Shown here piece after piece: positions 1 to 9,085 of a stretch of DNA of 64,000 nucleotides. The notes beneath the pieces are model-generated. The model had not been told where the DNA came from. It searched no databases and saw nothing but the letters and a program-made list of their open reading frames with translations. This DNA comes from Ruegeria spongiae (GTDB lineage Bacteria > Pseudomonadota > Alphaproteobacteria > Rhodobacterales > Rhodobacteraceae), in contig NZ_JAMFMB010000001.1 of assembly GCF_023502395.1 (NCBI RefSeq), positions 310,001-374,000 on the forward strand. The letters are read 5' to 3'. The translations under genes were made by a program, and so were the position numbers. Positions within the stretch are counted from its first letter, which is position 1; the number at the start of each line of letters is the position of its first letter.

Positions 1-1466
1 ACGAGGAGCAGCTGGACAAGTTCCTGCATATCGAGGGCGAGGTGCCCGATCTGCTGAACGTGATCATCCTCGAAGACGAGGGGTTGCACGATCTGAACCA
101 CCCCAAATGCCTGATGATCGACGCGTTGTACCGGATCGGTCAGCAAGCCGAGGCGGCGCAACCCGGCCAGTTCGAGGCAGAAATCGCCAAGGCCGATCCC
201 GGCGATATCGCGTTGCTGATATACACCTCGGGCACCACAGGCCCGCCGAAAGGTGCGATGCTGAGCCATGAGAACATCATGGCGGCGATCTCTTCCTGGC
301 TGCATGCGCTGCCGGTTTTCGACACCGACGAGCAGCTCTGCTTTCTGCCGCTCTGCCACATCCTGGAACGCGGTGTGTCAATCTATCTGCCGCTGGCCTC
401 GAAATGCAAAGTGAACTTTGCCGAAAGCCCGGAAACCGTGTTCAGCAACCTGCAGGAGGTCTCGCCCTCGACCTTCATCGCCGTGCCGCGGGTCTGGGAA
501 AAGATTCACAGCCAGGTCACGATCCTGATCAACGAGGCCACGCCGCTGGGCCGCAAAGCCTTTCACGCGGCCCTGGTTACAGGCATCAAGCGCGCCGCGT
601 ATCTGACGGAAAACAAACCGGTTCCTCTTGATCTGGCCTGGCGATTCCGGCTGTGGGATTTTCTGGTTCTGCGCAATCTGCGGCGCATGCTGGGTCTGGA
701 CCGGCTGCGGCGCGGCGGTTCCGGCGCGGCGCCGATCTCGCCCGAACTGCTGCGCTGGTACTGGGCCATCGGTGTGCCGCTGGTCGAAGGGTTTGGCATG
801 ACCGAGACCGCCGGCATCGCCACCATCAACACGCCGGTGACCAACCGCATCGGCACCATCGGCCGCACCGTGCCGGGAACCGAGTTGCGGATATCCGAGA
901 TCGGTGAGATCGAGGCGCGCGGGCTCAATATCTTCAAGGGCTACTGGCGCAACAATGAAAAAACCGCCGAGACATTTACCGACGACGGCTGGCTGCGCAC
1001 CGGTGATATGGGCCGGATCGACGACGACGGTTTTGTCACCATCACCGGGCGGATGAAGGACATCCTGATCACCGCAGGCGGCAAGAACATCGCGCCCGCC
1101 GAGATCGAGAGCCGGCTGAAGTTCTCGCATTTCATCTCGGACGCGGTGGTGATCGGCGATGCGCGCAAATACCTGACCGCGCTGATCATGATCGATCAGG
1201 AGAATGTCGAGAAATTCGCGCAGGAGCAGAAAGTGCCGTTCTCGGATTTCCCCTCGCTCTGCGCCGCAAAGGAGGTCCGCGCGCTGATCGGAGGCGAATT
1301 GGACCAAGCCAACAAGGATTTCGCGCGGGTCGAGCAGATCAAGGATTTCCGCATCATCGACGTGCTGCTGACCGCCGAGGACGAAGAGTTGACCGCCACG
1401 ATGAAACTCAAGCGCGGTCAGGTGGAAAAGAGCCATGGAAAGCTGATCGAAGAGATGTACCAATAG
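1..1466 (+). CDS. AMP-dependent long-chain acyl-CoA ligase, C-terminal part (5' truncated by window edge)
   Basis: The reading frame is open from the first bases, so the N-terminus lies outside the window and about 488 residues are visible. ANL-superfamily motifs are present: the phosphate-binding loop YTSGTTGPPKG, the GMTE adenine motif, the WLRTGDMG hinge region, and GRMKDILITAGGKN with the catalytic Lys region of the C-terminal domain. The family activates a carboxylic acid, usually a fatty acid, with ATP and CoA. A LivK-type binding protein starts 22 bp downstream. In Roseobacters such ligases often sit inside liv-type ABC operons, so uptake and activation of an imported acid is a reasonable inference. 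The exact substrate is unknown. Confidence 0.9.
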   Translation, partial: EEQLDKFLHIEGEVPDLLNVIILEDEGLHDLNHPKCLMIDALYRIGQQAEAAQPGQFEAEIAKADPGDIALLIYTSGTTGPPKGAMLSHENIMAAISSWLHALPVFDTDEQLCFLPLCHILERGVSIYLPLASKCKVNFAESPETVFSNLQEVSPSTFIAVPRVWEKIHSQVTILINEATPLGRKAFHAALVTGIKRAAYLTENKPVPLDLAWRFRLWDFLVLRNLRRMLGLDRLRRGGSGAAPISPELLRWYWAIGVPLVEGFGMTETAGIATINTPVTNRIGTIGRTVPGTELRISEIGEIEARGLNIFKGYWRNNEKTAETFTDDGWLRTGDMGRIDDDGFVTITGRMKDILITAGGKNIAPAEIESRLKFSHFISDAVVIGDARKYLTALIMIDQENVEKFAQEQKVPFSDFPSLCAAKEVRALIGGELDQANKDFARVEQIKDFRIIDVLLTAEDEELTATMKLKRGQVEKSHGKLIEEMYQ

Positions 1467-1488
1467 AAATATTTTCAGGGAGGAAGAT

Positions 1489-2643
1489 ATGAATCGGATT
1501 ATGGGAGGCATCGCCGCCACCGCGCTTGCGTTGAGCGGTTCAGCATGGGCTGAAACGCAGGGTGTCAGCGACAGCGAAATCGTCATCGGCGCTGTCACCG
1601 ATCTGAGCGGTATTTTCGCCGCCGCCGGGGTTCCGGCCACCAAGGGTGCAAACCTCTATTTCGACGAGATAAACGCCGAAGGCGGCGTGCATGGCCGCAC
1701 GATCCGCTATGTGGTCGAAGACAACGGTTATCAGATGCCGCGCGCGATGCAGGGCTATAACAAGCTGCTCAATCGCGACAAGGTCTTTGCCATGCTCATG
1801 TCGCTGGGCACACCGATGAACGTGGCGGGCTTCAAGCTGCTCGATCCCAAGGGCATCCCGAATGTCGCCCCCCTGTCAGCCGCGCGCCAGATGCTGCAGG
1901 AACCAATGGACAACAAGTTCACCACCACGTCATCCTATTACGATCAGGCGCGTATTGGCGTGAAGTATCTCAGCGATCAATATGGTGCGCAAAAGGTCTG
2001 CACCATGTATCTGCCCACCGATTTCGGGGCTGAAATTCTGGAAGGCACCAAGGCCGGCGCCGAAGAGGCCGGGATCGCATTTGTGGCCGAGACCACGCAT
2101 AAGCCGGATGAGACAGATTTCGTCGGTTCCCTGAGCAAGCTCAGGGAAGAGGGCTGCGACATCGTCACCATCGCGCTGGGTGTGCGTCAGGCGATCACCG
2201 TTGTCGGCACCGCCAAAAAGATGGGCCTTGAGGATATGAACTTCCTCGGGACCTTCGCCAGTTTTCTGACCGTCGTGGCCACTGTGCCCGGAGGGGTCAC
2301 CGATGGCTTTTATGCGGCGTCCAGTTTTCAGGACCTCTGGGCGCGCGCCGATGAACCCGCGCCAAAGGCCTTCATCGAGGAATATCGGGCCGCCTATGGC
2401 GAGGACCCGGTGGGGGCGTCAATGCTGGGCTACTCTTCGGCCGAGATGATGGTGAAGGCGCTCGAGGCGGCGGGGCCCGATCTGACCCACGAGGGTTTCA
2501 TCGCCGCCATGGAATCGCTGGACTATCCCGAGCCCCTGATTGGCAACCACATCCGCTACGGCGACGGAGATCATCAGGGCGCGGACACGATCTTTGTCAA
2601 TGTCGTTGAAGACGGCAAATGGAAGAAGATCCACGAAGAGTGA
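1489..2643 (+). CDS. Branched-chain amino acid-type ABC transporter substrate-binding protein (LivK family)
   Basis: 384 residues. The start has a good RBS (GGGAGGAAGAT before ATG). A cleavable signal peptide (residues 1-21, ending GSAWA) is followed by a periplasmic binding protein type 1 fold that opens with SDSEIVIGAVTDLSG, typical of Peripla_BP_6. It should capture a ligand in the periplasm for a liv-type ABC importer. The permease and ATPase genes are not in the window and probably lie upstream of the acyl-CoA ligase, with which this gene forms an operon. The ligand could be an amino acid, or an aromatic or fatty acid given the ligase. It ends convergently with the aminotransferase-like gene. 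Confidence 0.9.
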   Translation: MNRIMGGIAATALALSGSAWAETQGVSDSEIVIGAVTDLSGIFAAAGVPATKGANLYFDEINAEGGVHGRTIRYVVEDNGYQMPRAMQGYNKLLNRDKVFAMLMSLGTPMNVAGFKLLDPKGIPNVAPLSAARQMLQEPMDNKFTTTSSYYDQARIGVKYLSDQYGAQKVCTMYLPTDFGAEILEGTKAGAEEAGIAFVAETTHKPDETDFVGSLSKLREEGCDIVTIALGVRQAITVVGTAKKMGLEDMNFLGTFASFLTVVATVPGGVTDGFYAASSFQDLWARADEPAPKAFIEEYRAAYGEDPVGASMLGYSSAEMMVKALEAAGPDLTHEGFIAAMESLDYPEPLIGNHIRYGDGDHQGADTIFVNVVEDGKWKKIHEE

Positions 2644-2663
2644 CCGCTGCACCGATGGAACCG

Positions 2664-2687
2664 GCAAGGCCATTCAAGTGGCCTTGC
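2664..2687. terminator. Hairpin between convergent genes
   Basis: GCAAGGCCA at 2664-2672 and TGGCCTTGC at 2679-2687 form a perfect 9-bp stem with a 6-nt loop, between the LivK-type gene and the convergent PLP-enzyme gene. There is no clear T-run, so termination is likely but not certain. Confidence 0.5.
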
Positions 2688-4045
2688 TATGCGGCTGCAA
2701 AGCTCTTTACCGCCACTTCAACGATCCCCAGCGCGCGGTCCAGGTCCTGCCTCTCGATGGTCAGGGGCGGCGACAGGGTCAGAACATTCCCGGCACTGAT
2801 CTTGAACGATAGCCCCTGATCGAGGCAGGCATAGAAGATCTGCTCGGCCAGGTCCGGCGCAGGCGTGCGGGTCTCGCGATCCGAGACGATTTCGACGCCG
2901 AACATCAGCCCCCTGCCCCTGATGTCGCCGACAATGGCGCAGTCTTTCAAAGCCCCGCGCAAACGGTCCACTGCATGGCTGCCCAGGTGCTCGGCGCGTT
3001 CAGCCAGACCTTCGTCTTCGATGATCTGCAAGGTGGTCAGCGCCGCCCGTGCGGTGACCGGGTTCTTTTCGTGGGTGTAATGCCCGATGGCGAAATCGCC
3101 CGCAACATTCAGGTCATCCCGCGCCAGCACCGCCGCGATCGGCAACACGCCCCCGCCCAGGGCCTTGCCCAGCGTGACGATATCGGGGGTGATGTCGTCA
3201 TGCTCAAAAGCAAAGAACCGCCCCGTCTTGCCCAACCCGGTGGGGATTTCATCCATGATCAGCAGCGCGCCATGACGATGGCAGGCCGCCTGCACCGCCT
3301 GCCAGTACCCCGGCGGCGGCACCACCGGAACCGCCCGCATCGGTTCGGCAATCACCGCGGCAACGTCACCCTCTCGTTCCAGCGCGAATTCAACCATGCG
3401 CGCGCAGGCCAGCGCGCAGGCCTCGGGGCCGGAATGTCCATACGCACAGTGGTAACAATTGAAGGGCGCGACATGTTCCGCCCCCGGCAGCAGCGGTCCG
3501 GCCACATGGCTGCGAAAGGTCGCCTCACCCCCGACGCTGGAGGCACCAAAACCCGCACCGTGGAACGCATCCCAGAAACTGATCGTCTTGAACCGACCGG
3601 TCGCGGCGCGCGCCAGGCGCAGCGCAACCTCGTTGGCATCCGACCCGCCGGTGGTGAACAACACGCGTGACAGCCTCCCCGGAGCGATCCGGGCAAGACT
3701 TTCGGCCAATTCGACCGAAACCTCATTGGTGAACCGGCGCGGCGCGAAGGACAGCGTATCCAGTTGTGCCTTGATCGCCGCAATCAGACGGGGATGACCA
3801 TAGCCGATGTGATGCACCGAGTTGCCATGGAAATCTATGTAGCGGCGACCCGCCAGATCTTCGATCCAGATGCCCTCTGCCTTTGCGATGGTGGACAGGC
3901 AGGGGGTCGAAAGGGACTGATGCAGGAACGCCTCGGAATCTCGCTGCAGCAGGCTGCGTCCCGGATCATCCGGGTCGCGTGCGCGCCATTGCTGCCCCGC
4001 CGGCGAGGTGTTGGACTCTCCTTCGGTGTGGCGCTGAACACTCAT
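2687..4045 (-). CDS. Class III PLP-dependent aminotransferase-fold enzyme, PbfA-like
   Basis: 452 residues of class III aminotransferase fold. The PLP lysine is K294 (TLGKALGGG) and the pyridine-contacting Asp is D265 (IMDEIPTG). The N-terminal stretch HQSLSTPCL, the phrase DFHGNSVHHIGYGHP, and HYTHEKNPV resemble the (R)-1-hydroxy-2-aminoethylphosphonate ammonia-lyase PbfA, which feeds 2-aminoethylphosphonate degradation. Four cysteines cluster at C197, C200, C210 and C214. No phn gene is visible nearby, so the phosphonate role rests on resemblance only. A generic omega-amino acid transaminase is the alternative. The gene is transcribed away from the peptide ABC operon. Confidence 0.75.
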   Translation of the reverse strand: MSVQRHTEGESNTSPAGQQWRARDPDDPGRSLLQRDSEAFLHQSLSTPCLSTIAKAEGIWIEDLAGRRYIDFHGNSVHHIGYGHPRLIAAIKAQLDTLSFAPRRFTNEVSVELAESLARIAPGRLSRVLFTTGGSDANEVALRLARAATGRFKTISFWDAFHGAGFGASSVGGEATFRSHVAGPLLPGAEHVAPFNCYHCAYGHSGPEACALACARMVEFALEREGDVAAVIAEPMRAVPVVPPPGYWQAVQAACHRHGALLIMDEIPTGLGKTGRFFAFEHDDITPDIVTLGKALGGGVLPIAAVLARDDLNVAGDFAIGHYTHEKNPVTARAALTTLQIIEDEGLAERAEHLGSHAVDRLRGALKDCAIVGDIRGRGLMFGVEIVSDRETRTPAPDLAEQIFYACLDQGLSFKISAGNVLTLSPPLTIERQDLDRALGIVEVAVKSFAAA

Positions 4046-4763
4046 GGTCTGAACTCCGCTGATAGGCGTGCCCGGCCGACGCCCTGGCAGGCAATCGGTC
4101 GACAGCTGGCTTTGGCGCAGGATGGCTGTCGCGCTTCGATATGTAAAATCTATATAAGCTATCAGATGATAATCAGGGCCAATGACCCACCCGCGCGAAG
4201 TGGATTTGCAGATTCGAATCAGATGGGTGGTTTTTGGAACATTGCCCGAGCAAAAGCCTCATATCCGATCTTAATCGGTTATTTTTCAACATAAACCCAC
4301 AATTACCCTCAATTCACTTGCTCCGACTCAGGCGAGTGAATTTTCTTGATTTGTCGCTCTCAGCGAAGGAACCGACGCGTCCGCCAATGGCTATGACCAC
4401 CGCAAAACCGAATAAACGAAGGGAAGTTCTCGTATTCCCGACAAAGCGTTGCGCAATCCGTATGGCTGACGCTAAGGTTTTCCCATCGACGGTGCCGACA
4501 CAAATCTGTCGCACTCGCGTGAAAAAAACAGGCTGTCTCGGAATGCGCGGTCGAAATCGACGCGGCGGCCACGGAACCGAACGGAGCAACGGGGGGTGTG
4601 TTTTGTTCAATCTCAGTACAGATCGTACGGACCGCCGCAGGTCCATCCCGCATCGCGGGTGTGGCACCCTTGCCCAGACGGAACCCTGTGCGACGCTGCG
4701 CGGCACAAGCGGCGCGGTGCATACCAAAAACAAGTCTGACTACGTCCAACAACAGGAGACAAC
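4046..4763. other. 718-bp intergenic region between divergent genes
   Basis: This stretch is more AT-rich than its flanks around 4140-4440 and should hold the promoters for the PLP-enzyme gene (minus) and the peptide ABC operon (plus). The open frames within it on both strands have no recognisable domain, no good ribosome binding site and atypical composition, so I call them non-coding. An imperfect inverted repeat (TTCACTTGC at 4315-4323, GCGAGTGAA at 4334-4342, one mismatch) is a possible operator. I see no tRNA, IS remnant or riboswitch that I can support. Confidence 0.5.
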
Positions 4764-6800
4764 ATGAAGAAGGTCCTACTTTCAGGCGCGGCGATCCTGC
4801 TGCCCGCTGCCGCATACGCAAACTGCGCGGGCATCACCGTGGCCGACATGCAGGGCATCGCGCCCGGTGCCTTTCCGCAACAATATGATCTGGCAGAATT
4901 TGAGGCCGCCGCCGGCTGCACCATGGAATTCTCGGCCAACCCCGAGATCGAGGCGCTGAACGCCCGCATCCAGGGCAATGGCGATCTGCCACCACTGGCC
5001 GAGCGCCTGCCGAAAGAGCCGCTGGTGATCGTGCCTTATGCCAGCATCGGGAAATATGGCGGCGAGCTTGACGCGCTGTCCAACGCGACCGAGGCGGGCA
5101 CCTCGGACTTCCTGTCGACCCGCCACGTCAATCTGGTGCGTTATGCCGACGATCTGCAGACCATCGTGCCCAACATCGCCAAAAGCTGGGAATGGAATGA
5201 CGACTATACGCAGCTGACCTTTCATCTGCGCGAAGGCCATAAATGGTCCGACGGCGCACCCTTCACCTCGGCGGATGTGAAGTTCTGGTACGACAACCTC
5301 GCGCTTGATCCCAATGTGATCGAAAAGCCCAAGGATTATGTTCTGGTCGGCGGAGAGCGGATGACGGTGGACACGCCGGATGACACCACCGTGGTGTTCA
5401 ACCTGCCCTCGCCCAAGCCGGGCCTGGTCAACCACTTTGCGATCTCGTTTGCGCAAGGCTTCCAGCCCAAGCACTTCATGGGTCAGTTCCACCCCGATAT
5501 CGACGACAATGCCGATGCCAATGCGCAGGCGCTGGGGTTCGAGAACGGCTATGACGCGATCAAGGCCTATTACGGCAGTTCCGACTGGACGGATACGCCC
5601 AGCCCCATGCTGTCGAACCCGGACAAGGTCGCGAACCTGCCCAAGGCAACGCATCCGACGCTGGAAAGCCACATCTACGTCACCGACACCACCGAAGGCC
5701 GCTATCTGGTTGCCAACCCCTATTTCCACATGGTGGACACGACCGGTCAGCAACTGCCCTATATCTCGGCGCAGGATGAGCTGTTTGCCAATGACAACGA
5801 GGTGCGCATCCTCAAACTGGTCAACGGCGAGGCGGATTACAAATCGCAATCCCTGACCCTGGCGGCGGCCCCGCTGCTGCTGGAGAACGCGGAAAAGAAC
5901 GACTATTCGGTGCAGTTGAAACCGACCATCGCGATGCCGGCGTTTTCGTTCAACATGACGTCTGAAGACCCTGCAAAGCGCGAAGTGTTCGGCGATCTGC
6001 GCTTCCGCCAGGCGATGTCGGTTGCCATCAACCGCGACGAGCTGAACGAGGTGTCGTTCTTTGGTCAGGGTGAGCCGAAGCAATATATCGGTTTCTCGCC
6101 CACGCCGGATTTCGTCGATCCGGAACTGACCAAACACATGATCCAGTTTGATCCCGACATGGCCAACGCCCTGCTGGACGAGATCGGCATGGCCGATACC
6201 GATGGCGACGGGTTCCGCGAGTTGCCCAATGGCGACAAGCTGGTGCTGAACATGCAGTTCGCCACACAAGGTATCGGCGGCGAAGTGGTGCAGCTGGTCG
6301 GCCAGAACTGGGCCGATGTGGGCGTCCAGACCACGGTGAAAGAGGTCACGCCGGATGAGTATCGCTCGGCGCAATCGTCCAACCAACTTGATGTCGGCAT
6401 GTGGGAAAAAGGCCAGCCGGTCGCCATCGTGCTGGGCAATAACGAGCTGTTCGTGCCGCCGTTCGAGAACTACTTCGGTCACCGCACCGGAATGCTCTGG
6501 GCCGAATGGATCGACAGCGACGGAGCCTCGGGTGTCGAGCCGCCGCAATGGGTCACGGATATGGCCGCGGATGTGGATGCCTTCCAGGGTGCGGTTCCCG
6601 GTTCGCCGGAACAGGCCGAAATCGGCGCACGTCTGGCCAAGTCGATGGCCGAAAACCTGCCCTTTATCGGGACAGTTCAGGCGCAGAACCTGATTTATCA
6701 TCGCAATGCGCTGAAAAACGTGCCTGAATTCCAGACACAGTCCTACGAATACTACCGGACCTACCCGTATCTCGCGCCGCAGTGGTGGCTGGACGAGTAA
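4764..6800 (+). CDS. Peptide-type ABC transporter substrate-binding protein (SBP_bac_5), extended form
   Basis: 678 residues, well above the usual 520-550 of DppA/OppA. The signal peptide is residues 1-19 (ends AAAYA) and the start has AACAGGAGACAAC before ATG. The first 100 or so mature residues are an extra segment with two cysteines (NCAG near the mature N-terminus and AGCTM about 35 residues later). The family 5 binding fold follows (WNDDYTQLTFHLREGHKWSD, then SADVKFWYDN). It should deliver an oligopeptide or similar solute to the permeases encoded downstream. A strong hairpin separates it from them, as is common where the binding protein is made in excess. The ligand is unknown. Confidence 0.9.
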   Translation: MKKVLLSGAAILLPAAAYANCAGITVADMQGIAPGAFPQQYDLAEFEAAAGCTMEFSANPEIEALNARIQGNGDLPPLAERLPKEPLVIVPYASIGKYGGELDALSNATEAGTSDFLSTRHVNLVRYADDLQTIVPNIAKSWEWNDDYTQLTFHLREGHKWSDGAPFTSADVKFWYDNLALDPNVIEKPKDYVLVGGERMTVDTPDDTTVVFNLPSPKPGLVNHFAISFAQGFQPKHFMGQFHPDIDDNADANAQALGFENGYDAIKAYYGSSDWTDTPSPMLSNPDKVANLPKATHPTLESHIYVTDTTEGRYLVANPYFHMVDTTGQQLPYISAQDELFANDNEVRILKLVNGEADYKSQSLTLAAAPLLLENAEKNDYSVQLKPTIAMPAFSFNMTSEDPAKREVFGDLRFRQAMSVAINRDELNEVSFFGQGEPKQYIGFSPTPDFVDPELTKHMIQFDPDMANALLDEIGMADTDGDGFRELPNGDKLVLNMQFATQGIGGEVVQLVGQNWADVGVQTTVKEVTPDEYRSAQSSNQLDVGMWEKGQPVAIVLGNNELFVPPFENYFGHRTGMLWAEWIDSDGASGVEPPQWVTDMAADVDAFQGAVPGSPEQAEIGARLAKSMAENLPFIGTVQAQNLIYHRNALKNVPEFQTQSYEYYRTYPYLAPQWWLDE

Positions 6801-6824
6801 GCCGGTCAGGCGACACAAATAACT

Positions 6825-6851
6825 GCGGCGGGCGGGTCTCTCGCCCGCCGC
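6825..6851 (+). other. Intercistronic hairpin after the binding-protein gene
   Basis: GCGGCGGGCG (6825-6834) and CGCCCGCCGC (6842-6851) form a perfect 10-bp GC stem with a 7-nt loop and no T-run. It sits between the binding-protein stop and the first permease. In ABC operons such hairpins commonly stabilise the upstream message or reduce read-through, giving more binding protein than permease. That role is inferred. Confidence 0.6.
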
Positions 6852-6926
6852 AAGACCCAAACCGAAAAATGAACGCCCTCCCGCCAGCGAGGCGGCAAAA
6901 CCAGGGCGCAAAAACAGGGATTAGGC

Positions 6927-7931
6927 ATGCTGGGCTTTATGCGGTTCGTGGCGACCCGCGCGGCAATGGCTCTGGTGACACTGGTGATCGTGTCGCTGGT
7001 CGTTTTCTCGCTCATGGAACTGGTGCCCGGCGATTGCGCCGAGCGGTATCTGGCATTCAAGAACACCCAGGGCTCCGGCATCTCGGTCGCTGATATCGAG
7101 GCGGAACGCGTCCGGCTGGGCCTTGACCGTCCGTTTCTGGAACGCTGGGCCAGTTGGCTGGTCAACGCCTTTCGCGGCGATTTCGGCGATAGCTGCATCC
7201 TGCGGCTCAACATCTCGCAACTGCTGGGCGACAAGTTCTGGCTGAGCCTGTCGATCTGTCTGGCCTCACTGCTGCTGGCTTATGCCATCGCCCTGCCCGT
7301 CGGCATCATCGCCGCCGCCTCGCATAACACGGTCCTGAACAATGTCCTGCGCTTCGTCAGCTATCTGGGTCTGGCGATGCCGAATTTCCTGCTGGCGCTG
7401 ATCATCATGCTGATCTCGACGGTCTATTTCGGCGATACGCTGACCGGGCTGTTCTCGGATCATTATCGAGACGCGCCCTGGAGTTGGGGGAAATTCGTCG
7501 ACATGCTCAGCCACGCCTGGCTGCCGGTCTTCATTCTGGGCTGGTCGGCCACCGCCTTTGCGTTGCAGACGGTGCGCGCGTTGATGTCGGACGAGATCGG
7601 CAAGCTTTATGTCACCGCCGCCTCGGCGCGCGGGGTGCATGGGCGCAAGCTGCTGTGGCGATACCCGGCCCGGCACGCGCTGGGGCCGATCATCAACTCG
7701 CTCGGTTTTGACCTGAACCGCATCTTCAACGAATTGCCCATCGTGGCACTGATCCTGACCCTGACCGAGGCCGGATCGCTGCTGATCGAGGCGCTGGCCC
7801 GGTCCAACGACCAGCAGCTTGCGGGCGCCATCATCTTCATGCTGACCGCCTCGATCGTGACGCTGAATTTCGCAACTGACGTGCTGCTCGCGGTTCTCGA
7901 CCCGCGCGTCCGCAAAAGCATCATCCGGTGA
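6927..7931 (+). CDS. ABC transporter permease, DppB/OppB type
   Basis: 334 residues, first permease of the peptide importer. The N-terminus (MLGFMRFVATRAAMALVTLVIVSLVVFSL) is the typical first membrane helix of BPD_transp_1 permeases, followed by VPGDCAERYL. Several hydrophobic helices follow, with an EAA-like loop near RALMSDEIGKLYVTAASARG that contacts the ATPases. It forms a heterodimeric pore in the inner membrane with the next product. Its stop codon overlaps the next start (GTGA), suggesting translational coupling. Confidence 0.92.
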   Translation: MLGFMRFVATRAAMALVTLVIVSLVVFSLMELVPGDCAERYLAFKNTQGSGISVADIEAERVRLGLDRPFLERWASWLVNAFRGDFGDSCILRLNISQLLGDKFWLSLSICLASLLLAYAIALPVGIIAAASHNTVLNNVLRFVSYLGLAMPNFLLALIIMLISTVYFGDTLTGLFSDHYRDAPWSWGKFVDMLSHAWLPVFILGWSATAFALQTVRALMSDEIGKLYVTAASARGVHGRKLLWRYPARHALGPIINSLGFDLNRIFNELPIVALILTLTEAGSLLIEALARSNDQQLAGAIIFMLTASIVTLNFATDVLLAVLDPRVRKSIIR

Positions 7932-9085
7932 GCGACATGACAACTGAAACCACAAACCCCGCCACCGATAGCGACCAGAAGGCCAAAGAGGCCTATTTCA
8001 CCGCCTCGCAAGGCCAGTTGATCTGGGCACGGTTCAAGAAACAGCGCAGCGCGATGATCGCCGCCTGGGTGCTGATCGGACTGCTGATCTCGGGGATCTT
8101 CGCCTCGTTCCTGTCGCCCTATGACCCGACGGTTGCAGGCCGCGACAAGGATTATCTGAACGGTGCGCCGCAGCTGCCGCAATTCTGCGACGGCAATGGC
8201 TGCTCGCTGCGGCCCTTCATTCACCCGGTCGAACGCGAGCGCTCGCTGGCGACAAATTTCCGCTGGGTGACCAAGGTGAACGAGGACAAGCGGGTCTATT
8301 TCACCTTCATGCCAAAGGGCTGGGACTATAAGCTCTTCGGCCTGATCCCGATGGACCGGCATCTGTTCGGGGTCGAAGAGGGTTATGTTCACCTGTTCGG
8401 CACGGATGCCACCGGCAAGGATATCTACTCGCGGACGCTGCATGCGATCTGGACCTCGATGCAGGTTGGCACCATCGGCGTGGTGATCGCCTTTGTGCTG
8501 GCGCTGATCATCGGCGGCATATCGGGCTATTACGGCGGCTGGATCGACAGTTTCATACAAATGATCACTGATGCCGTTCGAACGGTGCCCGCCATTCCGC
8601 TTTTCATGGCCATCGCCGCCTTCATCCCGCAGGAATGGTCGGCCGAAACAAGGTTCTTCATCATATCCATGATCCTGGGGCTTATCGGCTGGCCCACCCT
8701 GGCGCGGCGGGTGCGCACCCATCTGCTGACCGAGCGCAATCAGGAATATGTGCTGGCCGCCCAGCTCTGCGGTGCCTCACCCGGCCACGTGATCCGGAGG
8801 CATCTGCTGCCCAGCTTCACCAGCTATATCATCGTCGATCTGGTGATCTCGTTTCCCTATATGGTGCTCAGCGAAACCGCGCTCAGCTTTATCGGGCTGG
8901 GGCTGAAGGACCCGGTCAACTCGCTGGGCGTCATGTTGCAAAGCGTGACCTCGGCCGATGTGCTGCTGAACTACCAATGGTATTTCATCCCCGTCATCTT
9001 CTTCATCGCGCTGGTGATGGCCTTCGTCTTTGTCGGCGACGGGCTGCGCGACGCCGCGGACCCCTATTCGGATAGCCACAAATGA
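7928..9085 (+). CDS. ABC transporter permease, DppC/YejE type with periplasmic insertion
   Basis: 385 residues, starting at a GTG that overlaps the preceding stop. After the first helix (near residues 40-60) there is an insertion of about 100 residues before LFGTDATGKDIYSR, larger than in ordinary DppC and reminiscent of YejE of the microcin C/peptide transporter Yej. The insertion carries a CDGNGC cysteine pair. The remainder is a standard BPD_transp_1 permease with the EAA loop (NQEYVLAAQLCGAS) and ends near DGLRDAADPYSD. Cysteines in the extracytoplasmic segments of both this permease and the binding protein suggest co-evolved extra domains. Confidence 0.9.
   Translation: MSDMTTETTNPATDSDQKAKEAYFTASQGQLIWARFKKQRSAMIAAWVLIGLLISGIFASFLSPYDPTVAGRDKDYLNGAPQLPQFCDGNGCSLRPFIHPVERERSLATNFRWVTKVNEDKRVYFTFMPKGWDYKLFGLIPMDRHLFGVEEGYVHLFGTDATGKDIYSRTLHAIWTSMQVGTIGVVIAFVLALIIGGISGYYGGWIDSFIQMITDAVRTVPAIPLFMAIAAFIPQEWSAETRFFIISMILGLIGWPTLARRVRTHLLTERNQEYVLAAQLCGASPGHVIRRHLLPSFTSYIIVDLVISFPYMVLSETALSFIGLGLKDPVNSLGVMLQSVTSADVLLNYQWYFIPVIFFIALVMAFVFVGDGLRDAADPYSDSHK

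Noticed and set aside
4234-4767. Open frames on both strands in the 718-bp gap before the peptide ABC operon
   Set aside because: Basic, low-complexity translations without a domain or RBS, conflicting on both strands. More likely promoter DNA.
4782-6911. Long open frame on the minus strand opposite the peptide-binding protein gene
   Set aside because: It is the antisense shadow of a clear SBP_bac_5 gene. It has no recognisable domain and no RBS, and high-GC codon bias explains the absence of stops.
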